A stretch of DNA of 64,000 bases from Salipiger sp. H15 (GCF_040409955.1 NZ_CP123384.1:186001-250000), one strand, 5' to 3'. Positions 1 to 9,742 are shown, counted from the stretch's first letter. Program-made: numbers and translations. Notes: a model not told the origin generated them from the letters alone.

Positions 1-153
1 TTTCCGGCGAAAATCCCGTCGAGATTGACCTTTCCCGCCTGATTCCGGTACAAGCCCGCATCATGGCTGCCTCAGGGCGGCTCTTTCGGGCCATCCGGGC
101 CCTTTCTCAGACGCGCGGGCCACGTTTCAGAGTCCGCATCGCATCGGACCTAC

Positions 154-1650
<1,497 letters not shown>

Positions 1651-1670
1651 GGCCGCGCGCTCCGGAAACG

Positions 1671-1703
1671 AAAGAGCCGCCCCGAGGGGCGGCTCTTTTC
1701 GTT
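1671..1703 (+). terminator. Rho-independent terminator of the DEAD-box helicase gene
   Basis: A perfect GC-rich stem (AGAGCCGCCCC / GGGGCGGCTCT) with a very short loop is followed by TTTTCG, about 20 nt after the helicase stop codon. The A-run before the stem makes it usable from both directions. Confidence 0.85.
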
Positions 1704-1737
1704 CCGGCCGAGGCCACGCTCCAAGCGCGCGCCCCGT

Positions 1738-1786
1738 CTTCTCTTTCCAAATACGCCGGGGAGCGCGAGGGGCAGCGCCCCTCGCT
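1738..1786. repeat. Dispersed intergenic repeat, copy 1
   Basis: The stretch begins with CTTCTCTTTCCAAATACG followed by GCCGGGG and a GAGGGGCAGCGCCCCTC hairpin. Related stretches lie near 17646, 28137, 28183, 47580, 59712, 59764 and 62914, always between genes. It sits directly past the 3' end of the OsmC gene. Confidence 0.55.
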
Positions 1787-1797
1787 TCCGCCGCCGG

Positions 1798-2223
1798 TCA
1801 GGCCAGCTTCGCGTCCATGGTGATCTCGGCGTTCAGCAGCTTGGAGATCGGGCAGCCCGCCTTGGCCTTGCCCGCCGCCTCGAGGAAGGTCTCCTCGGTC
1901 GCGCCGGGGATGACCGCGGTCAGCTTGAGATGGCTCTTGGTGACCGCGAAGCCGCCGTCGACCTGCTCCAGCGTGACCGTTGCGACGGTGCTGATGTCGT
2001 CGGCCTTGAGATCGTAATCGCCGAGGATATTGCTCAGCGCCATCGAGAAGCAGCTGGCATGGGCCGCTGCGATCAGCTCCTCGGGGTTGGTCCCGGCCTC
2101 GTCGCCGAAGCGCTTGTTGAACCCGTAGTTCTGCTTGTTCAGCACGCCGGACTCGGTCGAGACGGTGCCCGTCCCGTCCTTCAGCCCGCCCTGCCAGTTC
2201 GCCGATCCGCTCTTGTTGATCAT
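1798..2223 (-). CDS. OsmC family peroxiredoxin
   Basis: This gene encodes a 141-residue OsmC/Ohr-fold protein, a thiol peroxidase expected to reduce organic hydroperoxides in the cytoplasm. The two conserved cysteines are visible: Cys58 in HASCFSMAL and Cys124 in AKAGCPISK, with Glu49 in the NPEEL segment that completes the active site. Length and the NPEELIAAAHASC block fit the OsmC subfamily better than Ohr. It starts at ATG, preceded on its own strand by GGAGAG. It stands alone, convergent with the helicase gene; an 87-nt gap separates it from the SelW-like gene upstream. Confidence 0.93.
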   Translation of the reverse strand: MINKSGSANWQGGLKDGTGTVSTESGVLNKQNYGFNKRFGDEAGTNPEELIAAAHASCFSMALSNILGDYDLKADDISTVATVTLEQVDGGFAVTKSHLKLTAVIPGATEETFLEAAGKAKAGCPISKLLNAEITMDAKLA

Positions 2224-2310
2224 GTCGGTGTCTCCCTCTCCTTGCCCCGCGGGGCGTTCGATAGCTGACCTAGCCCGCCGCCGGGCGAGGTCACGGGCGC
2301 GGGAAAAACT

Positions 2311-2655
2311 TCATCCGTCCCCCGCCCCGCCGTCCTCCGCATCGGGCTCCGCCGCGCGGTCGACATGGCCGAGGTCGCGCCCGGGGGCGATCACGTCGCG
2401 CAGGCGCTGCTTGATCTGCTTGGGCTCGGGGAAACCGCCGTCGCGCTTGCGCTCCCAGAGCAGCGTGCCGTCCACCGAGATCTCGTAGACCCCGCCGTAG
2501 CCCGGCACCAGCGTCACCCCGCCAAGATCCTGCCCGAAGCTCTGCAGCAGTTCCTGCGCCATCCAGCCGGCGCGCAGAAGCCAGTTGCAGCCGGTGCAGT
2601 AGGTGATCGAGACCACGGGCTTCGGCGGCTCGGGCGACTCGGGTGTGTCGGTCAT
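2311..2655 (-). CDS. SelT/SelW/SelH family (Rdx-type) redox protein
   Basis: This gene encodes a 114-residue protein whose first 80 residues match the thioredoxin-like Rdx family: a beta strand ending in CTGC (Cys20 and Cys23, the CxxC that replaces the CxxU of selenoproteins), a central GGVYEISVDG block and a FPEPKQIKQRLRD helix. The last 25 residues are acidic and probably disordered. The family is thought to act in thiol redox chemistry, but no substrate is established. It lies 12 nt after the Lrp-type regulator gene and could be cotranscribed with it. Confidence 0.85.
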   Translation of the reverse strand: MTDTPESPEPPKPVVSITYCTGCNWLLRAGWMAQELLQSFGQDLGGVTLVPGYGGVYEISVDGTLLWERKRDGGFPEPKQIKQRLRDVIAPGRDLGHVDRAAEPDAEDGGAGDG

Positions 2656-2667
2656 GGTGCCTCCTCC

Positions 2668-3123
2668 TCAGAGCGGCAGCGCGTTGGTGTTCTTGATCTC
2701 CTCCATCGAGAGCAGCGCGGTGACGTTGTAGACCTTCACCTCGGAGATCAGCGCCTGGTAGAATACGTCGTAGGCGCGGGCGTTCTTCACCCGCACCTTG
2801 AGAATATAATCGATCTCGCCCGCGAGGCGATGCGCCTCCATCACCTCGGGCCGCTCGCGCAGCGCCTTGAGGAACTTGCGCTGCCAGTCGGCCTCGTGCT
2901 CCGACGTGCGGATCAGCACGAAGAAGCAGGCCTCGAAGCCCAGCTTCTCGGGGTCGGGGATGACCACCTGCGGGCCGATGATCCCGGCCTCGCGCATCTT
3001 GCGGATGCGATTCCACACCGGGGTCTTCGAGGACCCCACGGCGCGGGCGATCTCGTCCAGCGAGCGTCCCGCGTCCTCCTGCAGTTCCAGAAGGATTTTC
3101 CGGTCGGTCTCGTCGATCGTCAT
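2668..3123 (-). CDS. Lrp/AsnC family transcriptional regulator
   Basis: This gene encodes a 151-residue Lrp/AsnC-type regulator. Residues 1-60 form the winged helix-turn-helix (ILLELQEDAGRSLDEIARAV ... VWNRIRKMREAGII) and residues 65-150 the RAM ligand-binding domain (FFVLIRTSEHE, then EAHRLAGEIDYILKV). The frame is open further upstream to 3306, but the ATG at 3123 gives the normal family length and is the start of the HTH. It is divergent from the sulfate assimilation operon, with a 151-nt shared promoter region carrying inverted repeats. From this position it is inferred to sense a sulfur amino acid and control the cys genes; the sequence does not show the ligand. Confidence 0.92.
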   Translation of the reverse strand: MTIDETDRKILLELQEDAGRSLDEIARAVGSSKTPVWNRIRKMREAGIIGPQVVIPDPEKLGFEACFFVLIRTSEHEADWQRKFLKALRERPEVMEAHRLAGEIDYILKVRVKNARAYDVFYQALISEVKVYNVTALLSMEEIKNTNALPL

Positions 3124-3274
3124 TGCTGTTCCGTCCTTTTGTCCGCATTGGAACGTCCGCCCCATCCTTAACCACGGAACGGAACGTGTGTCCTTATATT
3201 TCCGCCCCTCTGGCCGCAAGGGGGGACAAAATTCTATATTGAGCGGCAACGAACCCCTCCCGGAGTGTATCCCG
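3124..3274. promoter_or_regulatory. Divergent promoter region of the Lrp regulator and cys operon
   Basis: Two arms, TTTTGTCC (3137-3144) and GGACAAAA (3224-3231), form a perfect inverted repeat with centres 87 bp apart, one near each gene. Between them GGAACGT appears at about 3151 and 3181. TATATT-like hexamers occur near 3196 and 3235. The layout suits a dimeric or looped Lrp-type operator; this is inference. Confidence 0.5.
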
Positions 3275-3580
3275 ATGCCGAAGCCCTTCACGCCCAAGGT
3301 CGTCACCGCAAACGCGCTGATCGAAGGCGACGTGATCTATCTCGCAGCCGACGACAGCTGGGTGCGCGATCTGACCAAGGCCGAGGTGATCACCGACGAG
3401 GCCATCGCGCAGATCCGCCTGCTCGACGCGCAGGCGCGCCCCTCGGAAGCGGTCGGCGTCTACCTCGCCGACGTCAAGCTGGGCGCAAGCGGCGCCGAGC
3501 CCACGCACTTCCGCGAGGAGTTCCGCCGCACCGGCCCCTCGAACTACTTCCACGGCAAGCAGGCCGAAGCCGACGCCTGA
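3275..3580 (+). CDS. DUF2849 domain-containing protein
   Basis: This gene encodes a small 101-residue protein matching DUF2849, a family found next to cysI and cysG in Rhodobacterales and Rhizobiales. It begins MPKPFTPKVVTANALIEGDV and contains the VIYLAADDSWV and HFREEFRRTGPSNYF stretches; no catalytic motif is evident. The ATG at 3275 is preceded at 9 nt by GGAG; the reading frame is open further upstream but lacks a plausible start there. It is the first gene of the sulfate assimilation operon, 54 nt before cysI. A role supporting siroheme-dependent sulfite reduction is inferred from context only. Confidence 0.85.
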   Translation: MPKPFTPKVVTANALIEGDVIYLAADDSWVRDLTKAEVITDEAIAQIRLLDAQARPSEAVGVYLADVKLGASGAEPTHFREEFRRTGPSNYFHGKQAEADA

Positions 3581-3634
3581 CCCGGCGCCCCCTCTCGACA
3601 CGAAAAGCGCCCAGGCCCGCAGCAGGAGACCCAG

Positions 3635-5299
3635 ATGTACCGCTACACCGAGTTCGACACCGCCTTCATCCAGGAACGCAACCGCCAGTTCCGTGCCCAG
3701 GTCGAGCGCCGCATCGCCGGCAACCTGACCGAGGACGAGTTCAAGCCGCTGCGCCTGATGAACGGTCTCTACCTCCAGCTGCACGCCTACATGCTGCGCG
3801 TGGCGATCCCCTACGGCACGCTCTCCTCGGCGCAGATGCGCCAGCTCGCGCTGCTCGCCGAGAAGTGGGACAAGGGCTACGGCCACTTCACCACGCGCCA
3901 GAACATCCAGTACAACTGGCCGAAGCTCTCTGACGTGCCGGACATGCTCGACGCGCTGGCCGAGGTGAACCTGCACGCCATCCAGACCTCGGGCAACACG
4001 ATCCGCAACGTGACCGCGGACCATTTCGCCGGCGCTGCCGCCGACGAGATCGCCGACCCGCGCCCGGTGGCCGAACTGCTGCGCCAGTGGTCCACCGACC
4101 ACCCCGAGTTCCAGTTCCTGCCGCGCAAGTTCAAGATCGCCGTCACCGGTGCGCCGAACGACCGCGCCGTGATCAAGGCACATGACATCGGCATCGAGGT
4201 CGTCTCGAAGGACGGCAAGCTGGGCTACCGCGTGCTGGTGGGCGGCGGTCTCGGCCGCACCCCGATGATCGGCAAGGTGCTGTCGGACTTCGTGCCGCAG
4301 GAAGACCTGCTGCCCTTCGTCGAGGCCACCGTCTCGGTCTGGAACCTGCTTGGCCGCCGCGACAACAAGTACAAGGCGCGCATCAAGATCACCGTGCACG
4401 AGCACGGCATCGAGGAAATCCAGCGCCTCGTCGCGGAGCGCTTCGTCGAGACCAAGGCCGCCTTCAACGGCGCCGACCTCGAGCTCTTCGAGGAGATCAA
4501 GGCCAGCTTCGCCGCGCCCGCCTTCCGCAACGCGCCGGAGGACGAGTTCGCCGCCGCCTACGACGCGGACCCGGTCTTCCGCTCCTGGGCCGACACCAAC
4601 CTCGCCGAGCACAAGGCGCCGGGCTATGCCATCGTGCAGGTCTCGCTGAAGGCGCATGGCCAGACCCCGGGCGACGCCTCGGCCGAGCAGATGCGCGTGC
4701 TGGCGGACCTCGCCGAGCGCTTCGGCCACGACGAGCTGCGCATCTCGCACGAGCAGAACGTGATCCTGCCGCATGTCCACAAGTCGGACCTGCCGGAGCT
4801 GCACAAGATCCTCAAGGCGCATGGCCTCGCCACCGCCAACATCGGCAAGATCTCGGACATCATCGCCTGCCCGGGCATGGACTACTGCGCGCTGGCCACG
4901 GCCCGCTCGATCCCGATCGCGACGCAGATCGCCACCCGTTTCGACGAACTCAAGATCGAGCACGAGATCGGCGACCTGAAGATCAAGATCTCGGGCTGCA
5001 TCAACGCCTGCGGCCACCACCACGTGGGCCATATCGGCATCCTCGGGCTGGATCGCGGCGGCGTCGAGACCTACCAGATCACCCTCGGCGGCGATGCCAC
5101 CGAGACCGCCGCGCTCGGCGAGCGCACCGGTCCGGGTTTCTCCTACGAAGAGATCGTGCCGGCCATCGAGCGGATCGTGGACACCTACCTCGAGCAGCGC
5201 GAGAGCGCCGACGAGACCTTCCTGCAGGCCTATCGCCGGATCGGCATGGCCCCCTTCAAGGAAGCGCTCTACGAGGCGGAAGAGGCGGAAGCGGCCTGA
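3635..5299 (+). CDS. cysI: Nitrite/sulfite reductase, assimilatory sulfite reductase hemoprotein (CysI-type)
   Basis: This gene encodes a 554-residue siroheme-[4Fe-4S] enzyme, expected to reduce sulfite to sulfide with six electrons in the cytoplasm. The two cluster/siroheme cysteine pairs are clear: Cys412 and Cys418 in CPGMDYC, and Cys455 and Cys459 in SGCINACGHHHVGHIG. Two ferredoxin-like half domains surround them, and TTRQNIQYNWP and RISHEQNVILP-type substrate/siroheme segments are present. The start is preceded by CAGGAG. Neighbours cysH and fpr make the sulfite role far more likely than nitrite. The electron donor is probably a ferredoxin served by the Fpr gene of the same operon, since no CysJ flavoprotein is present. 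Confidence 0.95.
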   Translation: MYRYTEFDTAFIQERNRQFRAQVERRIAGNLTEDEFKPLRLMNGLYLQLHAYMLRVAIPYGTLSSAQMRQLALLAEKWDKGYGHFTTRQNIQYNWPKLSDVPDMLDALAEVNLHAIQTSGNTIRNVTADHFAGAAADEIADPRPVAELLRQWSTDHPEFQFLPRKFKIAVTGAPNDRAVIKAHDIGIEVVSKDGKLGYRVLVGGGLGRTPMIGKVLSDFVPQEDLLPFVEATVSVWNLLGRRDNKYKARIKITVHEHGIEEIQRLVAERFVETKAAFNGADLELFEEIKASFAAPAFRNAPEDEFAAAYDADPVFRSWADTNLAEHKAPGYAIVQVSLKAHGQTPGDASAEQMRVLADLAERFGHDELRISHEQNVILPHVHKSDLPELHKILKAHGLATANIGKISDIIACPGMDYCALATARSIPIATQIATRFDELKIEHEIGDLKIKISGCINACGHHHVGHIGILGLDRGGVETYQITLGGDATETAALGERTGPGFSYEEIVPAIERIVDTYLEQRESADETFLQAYRRIGMAPFKEALYEAEEAEAA

Positions 5300-5303
5300 G
5301 CCG

Positions 5304-6095
5304 ATGACCCTCCAACTCCCTCCCAACACGCCCGAGACAGGCGCGAAGGCTCTGCGGCCGGATGAGCTGGCAGAGCTGCGCGCCCGGGTGGACGCGCTCA
5401 ACGCGCGCTACCGGCACCACGGCGCGACCGCGGTGCTGGAGGGGGCCCTGCGGGATCCCGAGGCGGGGCGCATCGCCATGGTCTCGTCCTTCGGGGCGGA
5501 ATCGGTGGCGCTGCTGCACCTCGTGGCAGTGGTGGACCGGACGACCCCGGTGCTGTTCATCGACACGCGGCTGCTCTTCGCCGAGACGCTGGACTACCAG
5601 CTCGAGGTGTCCGAGCGGCTGCGCCTGTCGGACGTGCGGATCATCCGCACCGACGAGGCGCTGCTGCAATCGCGCGATCCCTACGGCGCGCTGCGCTTCT
5701 CGGATCAGGACGCCTGCTGCGCCCTGCGCAAGACCTTCCCGCTGGAGCAGGCCCTCTCGGGCTTCGACGGCTGGATCACCGGGCGCAAGCGCTACCAGTC
5801 GAAGACCCGCTCCGGCCTCGAGTTCTTCGAGCTCGAAGAGGAAACCGGGCGCATCAAGGTGAACCCGATGGCGCATTGGGCGCCCGAGGACATCGGCGCC
5901 TACATGGACGAGAACCGCCTGCCCCGGCACCCGCTGGTGGCGCAGGGTTACCCGTCCATCGGCTGCGCGCCCTGCACCAGCAAGGTCGCCGCCGGAGAGG
6001 ACCCCCGCGCCGGACGCTGGCGCGGGCAGGACAAGGTTGAATGCGGCATCCATTTCGTGAATGGCCAGGCCGTGAGAGAAGGACAGAGCCAATGA
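5304..6095 (+). CDS. cysH: Phosphoadenylyl/adenylyl-sulfate reductase, Fe-S type
   Basis: This gene encodes a 263-residue thioredoxin-dependent reductase that makes sulfite from adenylated sulfate. It has the CC pair (Cys138, Cys139 in DACCALRK) and the CAPC pair (Cys221, Cys224), which together bind a [4Fe-4S] cluster, plus the catalytic Cys247 in the VECGIH tail. Known family logic says that this cysteine set marks APS-using enzymes, whereas enterobacterial PAPS reductases lack the first four cysteines. The ATG at 5304 lies 4 nt after the cysI stop; the frame continues upstream only as an out-of-frame reading of cysI. The next gene overlaps its stop as ATGA. Confidence 0.94.
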   Translation: MTLQLPPNTPETGAKALRPDELAELRARVDALNARYRHHGATAVLEGALRDPEAGRIAMVSSFGAESVALLHLVAVVDRTTPVLFIDTRLLFAETLDYQLEVSERLRLSDVRIIRTDEALLQSRDPYGALRFSDQDACCALRKTFPLEQALSGFDGWITGRKRYQSKTRSGLEFFELEEETGRIKVNPMAHWAPEDIGAYMDENRLPRHPLVAQGYPSIGCAPCTSKVAAGEDPRAGRWRGQDKVECGIHFVNGQAVREGQSQ

Positions 6096-6469
6096 CCGTC
6101 ATCGTGACCGACGAGGGCTTCGGCCCGGACAGCTGGGCAGGGCTCGCAGCCCCGGTGCTGGACCTGCCCTCCGATACCGATCCCGCCACGCTGGAGGTGC
6201 CGGAAGGCACCGCCCACGTGCGCATCGCCTTCCCCAGCTTCGCCGACGGCCGCGGCTTCACGCTGGCCCGGCTGCTGCGCCTGCGCGGCTACACCGGCAC
6301 GCTGCGCGCCGCCGGCCACGTGATCTCGGACCAGTACGCCATGGCCCGCCGCTCGGGCTTCGACGAGGTCGAGATCTCGGACGAGCTGGCCGCCCGCCAG
6401 CCCGAGGACGAGTGGAAATTCCGCGCCGACTGGCAGCGGCACGACTACCAGTCGCGGGTGCGCGGCTAA
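6092..6469 (+). CDS. DUF934 domain-containing protein of the cys operon
   Basis: This gene encodes a 125-residue protein of the DUF934 family, known as an oxidoreductase-like companion of cysH and cysI in proteobacteria. Visible blocks are RIAFPSFADGRGFTLARLLR and GHVISDQYAMARRSGFDEV. It lacks cysteines and obvious cofactor motifs. The ATG overlaps the cysH stop (ATGA), so translation is probably coupled. A proposed auxiliary role in sulfite reduction is based on conserved neighbourhood; the biochemical activity is unknown. Confidence 0.88.
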   Translation: MTVIVTDEGFGPDSWAGLAAPVLDLPSDTDPATLEVPEGTAHVRIAFPSFADGRGFTLARLLRLRGYTGTLRAAGHVISDQYAMARRSGFDEVEISDELAARQPEDEWKFRADWQRHDYQSRVRG

Positions 6470-6538
6470 GACGCCTTTCCCCTGACCTGCATCGAAGATA
6501 TAGCCAAGGGACCGGCTGATCGGCCGGCGAGAGATACC

Positions 6539-7402
6539 ATGACAGAGTTGAAACCCGTGAACGAAGCCACCGCAGCGAAAGCCGATGCGCCGAAGAAGAT
6601 GGTGCTTCCCGACGCCCAGACCGTCACCTTCGTGAAGCACTGGACGGACCGGCTGTTCTCCTTCCGCGTCACCCGCCCCGCCAGCCTGCGCTTCCGCTCG
6701 GGCGAGTTCGTGATGATCGGCCTCATGGGCGATGTCGACCCCAAGACCGGCAAGCAGAAGCCGCTGCTCCGCGCCTACTCGATCGCCTCGCCCAGCTGGG
6801 ACGAGGAACTCGAGTTCTACTCGATCAAGGTGCAGGACGGCCCGCTCACCTCGAAGCTGCAGCACATCAAGGTCGGCGACGAGCTGATCCTGCGCCCCAA
6901 GCCAGTCGGCACGCTGGTGCATGACGCGCTGCTGCCCGGCAAGCGCCTCTGGTTCTTCGCCACCGGCACCGGCTTTGCGCCCTTCGCCTCGCTGCTGCGC
7001 GAGCCGCAGACCTACGAGGATTACGACGAGGTCATCATCACCCACACCTGCCGCGAGGTCGGCGAGCTGGAATATGGTGCCGCGCTGATCGAGAGCCTGA
7101 AGACCGACGAACTGCTCAACGAGCTGATCGGCGAGGGCTTCTGGAAGAAGATCAAGTACTACCCGACGACCACCCGCGAGGAGAGCCCGAAGATGGGCCG
7201 CATCACCGACCTGATGCGCTCGGGCGAGGCCTTTGCCGATCTCGGCGTCGCGCCGCTGAACCCCGAGACCGACCGCGCGATGATCTGCGGCAACCTCGCC
7301 TTCAACCTCGAGCTGAAGCAGATGTTCGAGGATTACGGGCTGGAAGAAGGCGCCAACTCGGACCCCAAGCACTACGTGGTGGAGAAAGCCTTCCTCGACT
7401 GA
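6539..7402 (+). CDS. fpr: Ferredoxin--NADP+ reductase
   Basis: This gene encodes a 287-residue FAD flavoprotein of the bacterial FPR class, exchanging electrons between NADPH and ferredoxin or flavodoxin. The FAD-binding RAYSIASP motif (near residue 78) and the NADP-binding FATGTGFAPF motif (near 141) are present, and the C-terminus ends VVEKAFLD, a short extension after the conserved Phe-type end found in alphaproteobacterial enzymes. The first 20 residues are an Ala/Lys-rich extension. It lies 69 nt after DUF934, so it may share the cys transcript or have its own promoter, and a terminator follows. In this setting it most likely feeds CysI. Confidence 0.93.
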   Translation: MTELKPVNEATAAKADAPKKMVLPDAQTVTFVKHWTDRLFSFRVTRPASLRFRSGEFVMIGLMGDVDPKTGKQKPLLRAYSIASPSWDEELEFYSIKVQDGPLTSKLQHIKVGDELILRPKPVGTLVHDALLPGKRLWFFATGTGFAPFASLLREPQTYEDYDEVIITHTCREVGELEYGAALIESLKTDELLNELIGEGFWKKIKYYPTTTREESPKMGRITDLMRSGEAFADLGVAPLNPETDRAMICGNLAFNLELKQMFEDYGLEEGANSDPKHYVVEKAFLD

Positions 7403-7426
7403 GGCCGCCCTGCCCCGACCAATGCG

Positions 7427-7456
7427 AAAAGCCCCGGCAGTGCCGGGGCTTTTTCT
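7427..7456 (+). terminator. Terminator after fpr
   Basis: A 13-bp stem AAAAGCCCCGGCA / TGCCGGGGCTTTT with a one-base loop is followed by a T-run. It closes the cys-fpr operon. Confidence 0.9.
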
Positions 7457-7503
7457 TTGGCGAAGCACCGTCCGTGCGGATGGAGACGCGCCCCTGCGGC
7501 CGC

Positions 7504-8145
7504 TCAGTTCGGCGCCCGGCCGTCCGGCGGGTAAAGCGAGGTCCCGGGAGCGAGAGCCACCAGCAGCAGTGCCGAGAAGAGCCCGAGCAGGCAGAGCGCG
7601 GTGTAGATCGACATCGCCTCGGCAAAGCTCAGCGCCAGCGGCGCGCCGACGTGGAAATTGTGCACGAAGAGCACCGAGATGATCCCCGAGAGCCCGGCCA
7701 GCGCCGCAAGCACCGGGACCTCGAGCCGCACCAGCCGGGTGCTGCCGAGCGCCACGAGCCCGAGCGCCCCGGTCAGCACCCCGGCGATCGTGCCCGTGGC
7801 CATGCTGTCGCCCGGCGCCCGGCTCGCGACAAGCGCGTCGAGCCCGGCCGCGTCGAGGCGGATGAAGACGGAATTGGTCAGCGCGACCGCGGCGGCAAGC
7901 CCGGCGCAGAACTGCACCGCCCCGCGCGGGCTATCGCGCCGCAGGTGCAGGAGCAGCCCGCAAAAGAGCAGCCCGAGGCTGATCGCCGTGCTCGGCACCA
8001 TCGCGGCCCGGCCCGGCGCGCCGCGCACCAGCACCTCGCTTCCGAAGAGCCAGCCCGCCAGCACCGCGGCGACGAAGGTCAGCCCCGAGGCCGCGACGAG
8101 AAACGGGATCCGGCGGTGAACCAGGTCAGGTCTGTAGACTCGCAT
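7504..8145 (-). CDS. Hypothetical multi-pass membrane protein
   Basis: I do not recognise this 213-residue protein. It has a short basic N-terminus (MRVYRPDLVHRR) and about six hydrophobic segments, near residues 14-35, 46-66, 78-96, 113-132, 140-160 and 176-200. Segments alternate with Arg-containing loops, consistent with an inner-membrane protein. The codon use is like that of its neighbours. It is transcribed alone toward the fpr terminator; no functional link to neighbours is evident. Confidence 0.7.
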   Translation of the reverse strand: MRVYRPDLVHRRIPFLVAASGLTFVAAVLAGWLFGSEVLVRGAPGRAAMVPSTAISLGLLFCGLLLHLRRDSPRGAVQFCAGLAAAVALTNSVFIRLDAAGLDALVASRAPGDSMATGTIAGVLTGALGLVALGSTRLVRLEVPVLAALAGLSGIISVLFVHNFHVGAPLALSFAEAMSIYTALCLLGLFSALLLVALAPGTSLYPPDGRAPN

Positions 8146-8272
8146 GGGCGCCCTTTCCGGACTCGATTGCCACCACGTCGATTTGCGTACGGCATCCTAC
8201 TCGGTCCGGATCATCCCCGCGCCGGGAATTTGCGGCACGGGGACAGGTTTTTTCGTGTCAGCCCGTGCGGCC

Positions 8273-8941
8273 TCAGAGCCCGAGCCGGACGCGCGCCTCG
8301 TCGAGCACCGCGGCCAGCTGGTCGGGCGCGTCCTTGACCGAGGCCAGCGCCGACTTGGTCGCCTCCTTGGCGGCGAAGCCGAGGTCGGATTGCTCGATGT
8401 AGGCGACGGCCTTGTCGTAGTCGAAGCCCTCGACGGTGAAGAGCTCGTGCACCTGCTCGTCGGTCATGTTCGCCACCTCGGCCCCGGCGGCCGCGGTGCT
8501 GTCCATCGCCGAGCCGGCCGCGCCCTGGGCCTTGGCCACCGCCGCTTCGGACGAGGCGAGGGCGCTGTCGCTCGCGGACTTGGCGGTCGCCATCGCGTCC
8601 TTCGTCGCGTCCGAGACGGCCTCGGCGGCGCCCTCGACGGTCTCGGCGGCCTTGCCGGCGGCGTCCGAGATCGCATCCATCGCGTTGTTGGCGGCCTCGC
8701 CCGCCTTGTCCATCGCCTCGCGTCCCGCCGCGGCGGCATCGTCGGCGGCCTTTTCAAGGGTCTGCGCGGCATCATCCGCCGCGGCCCCGGCCTCGGACCC
8801 GGCATTTTCCATGGTCTGATCCACTGTCCCGGTCACCGTCTCGTCGCTGCCGACGGGAACCCCCTCGTCCCCGCCCCGCATTCCGAAGACCACGATGCCC
8901 AGCAGCACCACGGCGCCCACGATCAGAATCGCTTGTCTCAT
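8273..8941 (-). CDS. Membrane-anchored alanine-rich amphipathic-repeat protein
   Basis: This gene encodes a 222-residue protein with one N-terminal hydrophobic segment (residues 3-21, AILIVGAVVLLGIVVFG) that could be a membrane anchor or signal. A long Ala/Asp/Lys/Glu-rich stretch follows at about residues 40-155, in which short blocks such as AADDAA, AADDAAAAG, AGEAANNA and AGKAAETVEG recur at about 11-residue spacing. This resembles LEA or apolipoprotein-like amphipathic helices. The last 60 residues are more ordinary (DEQVHELFTVEGFDYDKAVAYIEQ). The start chosen gives an immediate hydrophobic anchor; a start 17 codons upstream is also possible. Function is unknown; an envelope or stress role is a guess. 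Confidence 0.68.
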   Translation of the reverse strand: MRQAILIVGAVVLLGIVVFGMRGGDEGVPVGSDETVTGTVDQTMENAGSEAGAAADDAAQTLEKAADDAAAAGREAMDKAGEAANNAMDAISDAAGKAAETVEGAAEAVSDATKDAMATAKSASDSALASSEAAVAKAQGAAGSAMDSTAAAGAEVANMTDEQVHELFTVEGFDYDKAVAYIEQSDLGFAAKEATKSALASVKDAPDQLAAVLDEARVRLGL

Positions 8942-9160
8942 CTCAGATGTCTCCAGTCTCGCATGAGTGTCGCGTCGGTGTGAGATAGGCATTCACCTTG
9001 CCATGATCACCGGGGGCGTGGGCTCTCGGCGGCCTCTCGCGCGGCGGATGAGCGGGTTGAGGCTCGCTGCGCCGCAAGTTCGGCCAATTGTCGCTTGAAA
9101 CACCCGGCCCGGAGCACTACTTTGCGCGCCTACGAGACACGGCAACAAAGGACGAAAACC

Positions 9161-9706
9161 ATAGCTCGCAGACCTCACAACGCGCCCCCGACGCGCGACA
9201 CCGGCCCCCGCGTCAACGATCGCATCCGGGGTCCTGAAATCCGTCTGATCGGCGCTGAAGGCGAAAACCTCGGTGTCCAGACTCCCGCGCGCGCGCTGGA
9301 GATGGCAGAGGAAGCGGGGCTCGATCTGGTCGAGATCTCGCCCAACGCCAAGCCGCCCGTCTGCAAGATCATGGACTTCGGCAAGTTCAAGTACGAACAG
9401 CAGAAGCGTGAAAGCGAAGCCCGCAAGAAGCAGAAGACCATCGAGGTCAAGGAAGTCAAGTTCCGCCCCGGCACCGACACGCACGACTACGACGTCAAGA
9501 TGCGCAACGTGCTGAAGTTCCTCGAAGGCGGCGACAAGGTGAAGATCACCCTGCGCTTCCGTGGCCGCGAGATGGCGCACCAGAACCTTGGCCGCGACCT
9601 GCTCGAGCGCGTGGCGGAAGACGTCAAGGAAGTGGGCAAGGTCGAGAACATGCCCAAGATGGAAGGCCGCCAGATGGTCATGATGATCGGTCCGGCCCCC
9701 AAGTGA
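9161..9706 (+). CDS. infC: Translation initiation factor IF-3, probable ATA start
   Basis: This gene encodes IF-3, which binds the 30S subunit, prevents premature subunit joining and checks start-codon choice. The N-domain ([21 protein letters not shown]), lysine-rich linker ([22 protein letters not shown]) and C-domain ([21 protein letters not shown], then [15 protein letters not shown]) are complete. The expected N-terminus [10 protein letters not shown] begins at an ATA codon at 9161, giving 181 residues, the usual length, and AAAGGA sits 8 nt upstream. The only in-frame ATG (9095) would add 22 residues unlike the family and has no good ribosome-binding site. Rare start codons are known for infC and serve autoregulation by IF-3 itself. 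Confidence 0.93.
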   Translation: MARRPHNAPPTRDTGPRVNDRIRGPEIRLIGAEGENLGVQTPARALEMAEEAGLDLVEISPNAKPPVCKIMDFGKFKYEQQKRESEARKKQKTIEVKEVKFRPGTDTHDYDVKMRNVLKFLEGGDKVKITLRFRGREMAHQNLGRDLLERVAEDVKEVGKVENMPKMEGRQMVMMIGPAPK

Positions 9707-9742
9707 TACGTTCCAAGTGATCCCCTCCGGGATCCGCTGAGG

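Noticed and set aside
1..153. Possible gene before the helicase
   Set aside because: No start/stop pattern with coding character was found; it is probably the helicase promoter region and the tail of something outside the window.
3194..5401. 735-codon open frame on the minus strand opposite cysI
   Set aside because: Low-complexity Leu/Val/Arg/Asp composition typical of antisense frames in high-GC DNA, while the plus strand encodes an intact CysI.
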